Shown in pieces: positions 58,326 to 64,000 of a stretch of 64,000 nt of DNA (its first letter is position 1; every line of letters starts with the position of its first letter). Below the pieces are notes generated by a model. That model had not been told where the DNA came from and did not search any database. It saw only the letters and a program-made list of their open reading frames with translations. A program made the position numbers and the translations under genes. Source of the DNA: Oscillospiraceae bacterium (lineage in GTDB: Bacteria; Bacillota; Clostridia; Oscillospirales; Oscillospiraceae); the NCBI GenBank assembly GCA_902779945.1, contig CACZDN010000008.1, positions 124,001 through 188,000 of the forward strand, written 5' to 3'.

Positions 58326-60611
58326 TTACGAGAAAAAGCTCCGCAGGCGCCGCAGGAAGCCGGTGTGCTCCTCCGGCGGCGGGGATTTTTCCAGCGCCAC
58401 GGTGGGCGCGCGGGCCGGGACCCTCTCGACCGGCACAGGCATGTTATGCTCCGGCGCGACGCGCACGACGACGGGCTCAGGCTCGACGCCGACCTTGTAG
58501 GCGCTGAAATAGCGGTACAGCGCCTCCTGGGAGCTGGTGCCGTCGCCGCCCTTCTCGCGGATGTAGCTGCCGTCCGGCTGCATACGGCGGGACTTCTCCC
58601 GGTCATGCCGCAGCGCGTCCAGCACGGTGTTGATCTGTTCGCGCGTGTCGGGGGTCACGACCTCCATAAAGGCCTCCACGCGCCGCTCCAGATTGCGGCT
58701 CAGAAGGTCGCCGGAGCCGATGAAGAGGCGCTGCTCGTTCCCCTCGCCGAAGCTGTAGATGCGCGAGTGCTCAAGCCAGCGTCCCACGACGCTCGTCACC
58801 GTGATGTTCTCTGTCATGCCCGGAACGCCGGGGCGCAGGCAGCAGATGCCGCGGATGAAGAGCTCGATCTTCACGCCCGCCTGTGAGCACTCGATCAGCT
58901 TTTCCATGACGTCGAGGTTATTCAGCGCGTTGATCTTGATGGCCACGCGGCCGGCGCTGCCCTTCTCCTTCTCGCGGTCAAGAAACGCAAGGACCCGGGA
59001 CTTGAAGCTGTTGGGGGCGATCCAGAGGCAGTGGGCCTCCGGCGGCAGCTCGCCTTCGGTCAGGGCGGTGAAGGCGGCCTCGGCATCCAGCCCGGCCTCC
59101 TCCTTGCAGGTGATGAGGGAGAGGTCGGTATACTGCTCGCCCGTGACCTCGTTGTAGTTGCCGGTGCCCACCTGGGTGATGCGGCTGAGATTGCCGCCGT
59201 GCTGGCGGGTGATGAGGCAGAGCTTGGAGTGGACCTTGTGGTCGGGCAGGCCGTAGATCACGCGGCAGCCCGCGTCCTCCAGCATCTCGGAATAGTCGAT
59301 ATTGTTCTGCTCGTCGAAGCGGGCGCGCAGCTCCAGGAGGCACAGCACGTCCTTGCCCTTGTCGGCGGCGTAGGCCAGGGCCGCGGCGATCTTGCTGCTG
59401 CCGGACATGCGGTAGAGCGTGATCTTGATGGATAAGACCTCCGGGTCGTCCGCCGCCTCGTAGATGAGATCCACGAAGGGCATCATGCTCTGAAAGGGGA
59501 AGCTCATGAGCAGGTCGTGCTTTTCAATATAGGAGAAATACTCGCCCTTTTTGAGCCCGATGTCGCGGGAGGGGCGGCGGTCCTCATAGCGGAAATTCTC
59601 GTGCGCGCCGATGCAGGAGCGGAAGGAGAGGTCGAAGGGCACCGTCTGCGTGAAGACGCGGGACTCCGGCACGCGCAGCTTTTTGATGAGCAGGGCGCGC
59701 TCCGCGTCGCTGAGCTTGCCGCAGATGCGCACGCGCACCGGCATCTCCCGCTTGCGCTTGGTGAGCATGGTGGAGACCTTTTCGCGCAGGTCGCTGTCCG
59801 CGCGGTCGGCCACGTCCGAGAGGAACACGTCCGCATTGCGGGTGACCTCCACTTCGGCGGAGGTCAGGATGCTCTCCTTCTTCAGGAGCAGGGGCAGAAA
59901 GTGACGGACGAGCTGCGCCGTCAGCACGATCTTCTGGCAGCCGTTGATCTCAAAGCTCAGATAGGCCGGCACGCGGTGCAGGGGGATGACGGCCAGCTTC
60001 TGTACGGTCCCGCGCCCCAGGAAGGCGACGATGTTCGACTCCCCGCTCCACAGAAAGGGGAAGGGCTGGTTGAGATCGAGTAGCTTGGGGAGCAGCAGGT
60101 CCTTGATGTCGCCGAAGAGCTTCTTGCTCATCAGCTCGTCCACCTTGCTGATCTTCTTGAAATCCAGCACGTCCACGCCGCTCTCGCGCAGCTGCTCGCG
60201 GATGCCCTTCCAGATGCTCTCCATCAGGGTCTGCTGCTCGCGCGTGACGCGCAGGACCTCCCGGATCTGCGTCTCCGGCAGCATCCCCGAAAGCGGGTCG
60301 CTCTTTTCCGGCGTCAGCAGGGCGCGGTGGGTCAGAATGCCGATGCGCACGCGGTAGAACTCCGTGAGGTTCGACTGATAGATCATCAGGAACTTGAGCC
60401 GCTCAAGGATCGGCACGGCGGGGTCGGCGGCCTCGAGCAGGACGCGCTCGTTGAAGGCCAGCCAGCTCAGCTCGCGGTTGATGTAGATGCTTTTGGCCGC
60501 GGCCTTGCGCTCCACCGCGATGCGCTTTTCGTCCGGGGCCTTCTTCTCAGGCTGGGCCTTCTTCACGGGGACCGTCTTCACCGGCCCGCCCTTTTTCTCT
60601 TTCTGCGCCAT
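58326..60611 (-). CDS. ppk: Polyphosphate kinase 1
   Basis: A 761-residue PPK1 that builds polyphosphate from ATP. A Lys/Pro-rich N-terminal extension of about 35 residues precedes the conserved YINRELSWLAFNERVLLEA; the C-terminal phospholipase-D-like domains carry the phospho-histidine region (GLPDHKVHSKLCLI) and the LEHSRIYSFGEG motif. A Pro-rich tail of about 40 residues follows RYFSAYK. It is 18 bp downstream of a two-domain PPK2 gene. Confidence 0.95.
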   Translation of the reverse strand: MAQKEKKGGPVKTVPVKKAQPEKKAPDEKRIAVERKAAAKSIYINRELSWLAFNERVLLEAADPAVPILERLKFLMIYQSNLTEFYRVRIGILTHRALLTPEKSDPLSGMLPETQIREVLRVTREQQTLMESIWKGIREQLRESGVDVLDFKKISKVDELMSKKLFGDIKDLLLPKLLDLNQPFPFLWSGESNIVAFLGRGTVQKLAVIPLHRVPAYLSFEINGCQKIVLTAQLVRHFLPLLLKKESILTSAEVEVTRNADVFLSDVADRADSDLREKVSTMLTKRKREMPVRVRICGKLSDAERALLIKKLRVPESRVFTQTVPFDLSFRSCIGAHENFRYEDRRPSRDIGLKKGEYFSYIEKHDLLMSFPFQSMMPFVDLIYEAADDPEVLSIKITLYRMSGSSKIAAALAYAADKGKDVLCLLELRARFDEQNNIDYSEMLEDAGCRVIYGLPDHKVHSKLCLITRQHGGNLSRITQVGTGNYNEVTGEQYTDLSLITCKEEAGLDAEAAFTALTEGELPPEAHCLWIAPNSFKSRVLAFLDREKEKGSAGRVAIKINALNNLDVMEKLIECSQAGVKIELFIRGICCLRPGVPGMTENITVTSVVGRWLEHSRIYSFGEGNEQRLFIGSGDLLSRNLERRVEAFMEVVTPDTREQINTVLDALRHDREKSRRMQPDGSYIREKGGDGTSSQEALYRYFSAYKVGVEPEPVVVRVAPEHNMPVPVERVPARAPTVALEKSPPPEEHTGFLRRLRSFFS

Positions 60612-60629
60612 AGCTGTCTATGTTCTCCT

Positions 60630-62150
60630 TCAGGCAAGCCGCTCCTCACAGGCCTTTTCCAGCGCCTTGACCACAATGCGCAGGGCCTTGATGCGGGCGT
60701 ACTTCTTGTCGTTGGATTCGATGATGAACCAGGGGGCGTTCTCGGTACTGGTCTTCTCCAGCATCTCGTCGATGGCCTCCTCGTACTGGGGCCACTTCTC
60801 GCGGTTGCGCCAGTCCTCCTCCGTGAGCTTCCACGCCTTCTCCGGGGTGTTCTGCCTGTCGTTGAAGCGCTGGAGCTGGGTGTCCTGGTCGATGTGGATC
60901 CAGAATTTGAGCACCACCGCGCCCCAGTCGGTGAGCTGGCGCTCGAACTCGTTGATCTCGTTGTAGGCGCGCTTCCAGTCCGCCTCGCTGCAGAAGCCCT
61001 CCAGCCGTTCGACCATGACGCGGCCGTACCATGTGCGGTCGAAGATGCAGACGTGGCCGCTGCGGGGGAGCCTCGTCCAGAAGCGCCAGAGATACTGGCG
61101 GTTCTTCTCGTGCGGCTCGGGCGAGGCGATGGGCATCACGTCGCAGCCGCGGGGGTCGAGGGGCCTTGCGATGCGGCGGATGTTGCCGCCCTTGCCGGCC
61201 GCGTCCCAGCCCTCGTAGCAGAGGATGACGGGGATCTTCTTGCGGTAGACGACGTTGTGCAGCTCGTCCAGGCGCTTCTGGAGCTTCTTGAGCTCCTTTT
61301 TGTATTCCTCGTCCGTGAGAGCGGGGGAGAGGTCCACCTCGGCGAGCTTCGGCATTTTGAGAAGCGGGAAGCTCTCCTTGAACGGCTCGCCCACATAGCG
61401 GCCCTCCTCCACGGCCCTGTCGATCTGCTCCACCAAAAGCTTCAGGGCGTCGCGCGCGGCGAGGGCGCGCCTGCTGCCGTCCACCGTGTGCCAGGGGATC
61501 AGCTTGCCGGTCTTCTCCATAAAGCTCTCGTACCCGTCCCTGAAGAGCCGGTACTCGTTCATCTGCCACAGATCCTCCGCGGTGACGCGCCACTCGGTCT
61601 CAAAGCTCTCGCGCAGGGCGGCGATGCGCTTGCGCTGCTCCTTCTCGCTGATGTCCACGAAGAGCTTGAGCATGACATAGCCGCCGTCGCGCAGCTGGCG
61701 CTCAAACTCGCACACGGCGCGCACGCGCTTTTTATACTCGTCCTTCGTGATGTCGCGGTGCAGGTATTTCCGCACGCAGTCCTCCATCCAGCCGGAGTCG
61801 TAGAACATGATCTTTCCGTTTTCGGGGATGGCCCTGGCGTAAGGGTAGAGGAAGGGATAGCGCGCCTCCGACTCGGGCGTGATGACCGGGGAGACGACGT
61901 TGTAGTTTCTCGGGTCGATCTCGCTGATGAGCTCGTTGATGAGGCTGCCCTTGCCGGCGGCGGCCCAGCCCTCCACCAGCACCAGGATGGGCAGGCCCTT
62001 CTCGCGCACGGTCTGCTGCTGCGCCATGAGGCGCGCGCGAAGCTCCTTGATTTCAGCCTTGAGCTTCTCGCTCTCCGCGTCCTTCACGCTCTTTTTCTCG
62101 TCCTTTTCGGCCTTTTTCTCGGTTTTTTTGCTCTTGTCTTCTTTTTTCAT
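60630..62150 (-). CDS. Two-domain PPK2, polyphosphate:AMP phosphotransferase type
   Basis: A 506-residue protein with two PPK2 domains in tandem, the class II architecture that phosphorylates AMP with polyphosphate. Walker A loops are VEGWAAAGKGSLI (first) and YEGWDAAGKGGNI (second); lid and Walker B motifs FYDSGWMEDCVRKYL and FDRTWYGRVMVERLEGF follow. A Lys/Glu-rich N-terminal stretch of about 30 residues precedes them. ATG at 62150 was chosen because the ATG four codons earlier abuts the AAAGGG site. It pairs with ppk1 downstream. Confidence 0.92.
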   Translation of the reverse strand: MKKEDKSKKTEKKAEKDEKKSVKDAESEKLKAEIKELRARLMAQQQTVREKGLPILVLVEGWAAAGKGSLINELISEIDPRNYNVVSPVITPESEARYPFLYPYARAIPENGKIMFYDSGWMEDCVRKYLHRDITKDEYKKRVRAVCEFERQLRDGGYVMLKLFVDISEKEQRKRIAALRESFETEWRVTAEDLWQMNEYRLFRDGYESFMEKTGKLIPWHTVDGSRRALAARDALKLLVEQIDRAVEEGRYVGEPFKESFPLLKMPKLAEVDLSPALTDEEYKKELKKLQKRLDELHNVVYRKKIPVILCYEGWDAAGKGGNIRRIARPLDPRGCDVMPIASPEPHEKNRQYLWRFWTRLPRSGHVCIFDRTWYGRVMVERLEGFCSEADWKRAYNEINEFERQLTDWGAVVLKFWIHIDQDTQLQRFNDRQNTPEKAWKLTEEDWRNREKWPQYEEAIDEMLEKTSTENAPWFIIESNDKKYARIKALRIVVKALEKACEERLA

Positions 62151-62223
62151 GTTCTGTTTCATCCCTTTGCATTGTGTTGTTGTCCGTCAGGAGGCAGGCA
62201 TACTGCTTCCATTTTCTATTGTT

Positions 62224-62252
62224 ATTTTACGATATACACCCCATGAAGTCAA
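62224..62252 (-). promoter_or_regulatory. Promoter of ppk2-ppk1
   Basis: TTGACT (62247-62252), 17-bp spacer, TAAAAT (62224-62229), minus strand. Confidence 0.7.
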
Positions 62253-62277
62253 CAGCAGAGTTGTGCAATTTCCACAC

Positions 62278-62306
62278 TTGCACCGGAGGAAAAAGCGAAT
62301 TATACT
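62278..62306 (+). promoter_or_regulatory. Promoter of the EamA gene
   Basis: TTGCAC (62278-62283), 17-bp spacer, TATACT (62301-62306), about 40 bp before the start codon. Confidence 0.65.
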
Positions 62307-62346
62307 GTGGCATATTCTATCGACTGACGAAAAGACGTGATCTGTT

Positions 62347-63246
62347 ATGGGAAACAAAAAGCTGCTGGGGAGCCTTCTCCTGCTGCTGACGGCCATGATC
62401 TGGGGCGCGGCCTTCGCGTTTCAGCGCATGGGCAGCGGCAGCGTGGAGCCCGTCACCTTCACGGCCTCGCGCATGGCGCTTGCGGCTCTCTCCGTGGGGG
62501 CGGCGTCGCTGCTCCTCAAAAGAAAGCGTCCGCAGGAGGATACGCCGGAGCAAAAGCGCGCGACGATCGTCGGCGGGATCTGCTGCGGCCTCTTTCTCGC
62601 CGCGGCCAGCATCTTTCAGCAGGTGGGCCTTGCGACCACCACGGCAGGCAAGGCGGGCTTCATCACCGCGCTGTATATCCTGCTCGTCCCGCTCGTCAAT
62701 CTCCTGCTCTTCCGGAAGCGCTGCGCGCCGCAGGTCTGGCTCGCGATCGCGGTCGGCGTCGTCGGCATGTATCTTCTGTGCATGACGGAGGGCTTTCGCC
62801 TCGCCCGGGGGGACACGATGGTCTGCCTCTGCGCCGTCCTGTTCACCGGACAGATCCTCTGCTGCGACTACTTTGCGCCCCGCGGCGACCCCGTGCGCCT
62901 CGCGGCCATCCAGTCTTTCACGGTGTTTCTGGTCTCGCTCGTGATCGCCCTTCTCTTTGAGCACCCCTCCCTGGCGGCGATCAAGGCCGCCGCGGTGCCG
63001 ATCCTCTACTGCGGCGTCATGTCCGCCGGGGTGGGCTACACGCTGCAGATGATCGCCCAGGGCTTCACGGACCCGACGGTCGCCTCGCTTCTGATGAGCA
63101 TGGAATCGGTCTTCGCGGTGCTGGGCGGCGCGCTTTTGCTGCATGAGCGCATGACCGGGCGCGAGCTTCTGGGCTGCGTCATCATGTTCGCTGCCATCGT
63201 GCTGGTCCAGCTCCCGGCGCCGGGCGGAAGAAAAACGGCGGAATAG
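62347..63246 (+). CDS. EamA/DMT-family transporter
   Basis: A 299-residue membrane protein with ten helices and two EamA repeats (LLLLLTAMIWGAAFAFQRMGS at the start; YCGVMSAGVGYTLQMIAQGFTDPTVASLLMSMESVFAVLGGALLLHE near the end). Probably exports a metabolite or amino acid; substrate unknown. The ribosome site is weak. It is only distantly similar to the EamA gene at 56217. Confidence 0.92.
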   Translation: MGNKKLLGSLLLLLTAMIWGAAFAFQRMGSGSVEPVTFTASRMALAALSVGAASLLLKRKRPQEDTPEQKRATIVGGICCGLFLAAASIFQQVGLATTTAGKAGFITALYILLVPLVNLLLFRKRCAPQVWLAIAVGVVGMYLLCMTEGFRLARGDTMVCLCAVLFTGQILCCDYFAPRGDPVRLAAIQSFTVFLVSLVIALLFEHPSLAAIKAAAVPILYCGVMSAGVGYTLQMIAQGFTDPTVASLLMSMESVFAVLGGALLLHERMTGRELLGCVIMFAAIVLVQLPAPGGRKTAE

Positions 63247-63291
63247 GACAAAACCCGCCGCGAATAGGATTTCCCGGGAGGGGGGATCCGG

Positions 63292-63567
63292 ATGATGAGC
63301 TATTATTCCGAGCTGCGCTGCAAGGAGATCATCGACATCCACACGGGCTATCGCCTCGGCTACGCCTGCGACCTGGAGCTGGACGACCGCGAGGGCTGCG
63401 TCGCCGCGCTGATCACGCCCGGCAGGCCGCGTTTCTTCGGCCTTTTCGGGCGGGAGGAGGACTATATTCTGCCCTGGAAAAACATCGTCCGCGTCGGCAG
63501 CGACATCATCCTTGTCGAGATGAAGGGCGAATTCCCGCGCCGCAAACGCGAGAGCCGGTGGTTTTAA
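63292..63567 (+). CDS. YlmC/YmxH-family PRC-barrel protein
   Basis: A 91-residue protein with a PRC-barrel fold of the sporulation-linked YlmC/YmxH type (SYYSELRCKEIIDIHTGYRLGYACDLELD, then EEDYILPWKNIVRVGSDIILV). The ATG at 63292 or the adjacent ATG at 63295 follow a GGGAGGGGGG site. Role in the cell is unclear. Confidence 0.88.
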   Translation: MMSYYSELRCKEIIDIHTGYRLGYACDLELDDREGCVAALITPGRPRFFGLFGREEDYILPWKNIVRVGSDIILVEMKGEFPRRKRESRWF

Positions 63568-63576
63568 ACCTGTCTC

Positions 63577-63605
63577 TTGGCAAGAGAGAATATTTAGAGT
63601 ATAAT
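63577..63605 (+). promoter_or_regulatory. Promoter of the terminal lipoprotein gene
   Basis: TTGGCA (63577-63582), 17-bp spacer, TATAAT (63600-63605). Confidence 0.8.
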
Positions 63606-63639
63606 AATCTATCATTCATCAGATCCGGGAGGACGGAAC

Positions 63640-64000
63640 ATGAAACGGATGATCGCGTGTTTTCTCGTGCTGTGCCTTGTCTGCCCGATGCTGGTTTCCT
63701 GCCGCAGGGAGACACCGCTGGAGCCCTGGACGATGCCCGCCGTGGACGTGAAGCCCACAACAGCGCCGACCGCGGCTCCGGCCTTCGGCGGCGGCAGTCC
63801 CGAGCGCTACGTCTGGAATGAGGCCGCCTTCATGAATATGGGCAATCCGGGCGCGGCGCCGGAGAGCGTGCAGGAGAGCTGCAGCCACAAGCAGTGTCTC
63901 GCGCTCTTTCCCTATACCTTCCTGCCCGCCTCCGTCTTCGGGGAGAGCTATGCGGCCTACGGCAAGCTCACGCTCAAAAAGACCCAGCATGACGTGATGC
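63640..64000 (+). CDS. Lipoprotein, truncated by the window end
   Basis: The first 120 codons of a lipoprotein. The signal peptide ends in the lipobox LVSC (Cys at residue 21), followed by a Pro/Thr/Ala linker (VKPTTAPTAAPA) and the start of a folded domain (SPERYVWNEAAFMNMG). GGGAGG precedes the ATG. The fold is not recognised from this part. Confidence 0.75.
   Translation, partial: MKRMIACFLVLCLVCPMLVSCRRETPLEPWTMPAVDVKPTTAPTAAPAFGGGSPERYVWNEAAFMNMGNPGAAPESVQESCSHKQCLALFPYTFLPASVFGESYAAYGKLTLKKTQHDVM

Noticed and set aside
1-64000. CRISPR arrays, prophage or conjugation genes
   Set aside because: No regularly spaced direct repeats and no integrase, terminase or relaxase genes were seen; the dispersed repeats are irregularly spaced and mobile-element-like.

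Overview
The window is GC-rich chromosomal DNA of a Gram-positive, low-motility-type Firmicute, most likely a gut Clostridia member of the Oscillospiraceae type. This is inferred from gene content and order, not from a search. The supporting signs are a lysine riboswitch, a YceD-like gene next to rpmF, a DUF512 radical-SAM gene before der and plsY, a type 2 galT, a YlmC/YmxH gene, an LCP protein with a CpsB/C/D tyrosine-kinase module, AGGAGG ribosome sites, and sigma-A promoters with 17-bp spacers. No plasmid, phage or CRISPR genes are visible.

Layout. 0-19.3 kb is an accessory, partly decaying region. It holds a LytTR/DUF3021/secreted-protein operon whose LytTR gene has an in-frame TAG, a MerR-GyrI regulator, an aldo/keto reductase interrupted by an in-frame TAG, a second aldo/keto reductase, and a Fic gene plus the tail of another Fic gene. 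It continues with a MATE/hydrolase/UvrA2-like operon preceded by a leader-peptide attenuator, a tocopherol-cyclase-like gene, and a RelB-type antitoxin with a frameshifted toxin. It ends with an AT-rich restriction-methylation gene that abuts the 3' end of tRNA-Ser(UGA). 19.5-31.3 kb carries two tandem polytopic membrane paralogues, galT and tex, a riboswitch-controlled lysine ABC transporter, tRNA-Val(CAC) and pgmB. 31.4-41.9 kb carries a dehydrogenase and aminotransferase, an HD-GYP protein, cysK, several small genes and most copies of a short mobile repeat. 42.1-47.0 kb is an exopolysaccharide control module (SGNH-like protein, CpsC, CpsD, CpsB, LCP). 47.2-64.0 kb is mostly housekeeping: an orphan double-glycine-leader protein, an RluA-type enzyme, yceD-rpmF, DUF512-der-plsY-mntP-VanY, dapF, two EamA transporters, a ROK kinase, ppk1 and a two-domain ppk2, a PRC-barrel protein, and a lipoprotein cut by the window end.

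The clearest unusual signals are these. (1) At 13.19-13.32 kb a promoter, an 11-codon leader ORF and a Rho-independent terminator whose 5' arm lies inside that ORF stand just upstream of the MATE gene; this looks like drug-sensed ribosome-mediated attenuation of a resistance operon. (2) A family of seven about 160-bp foldback elements (MITE-like) has GGCAAYACCGCAYAAT termini. The five copies with both ends are flanked by 3-bp TTA or ATA duplications. One copy now encodes the C-terminus of a TraX-like protein, one sits exactly at a stop codon, and two lie between cysK and its likely promoter. (3) Several genes are freshly broken by a single change.
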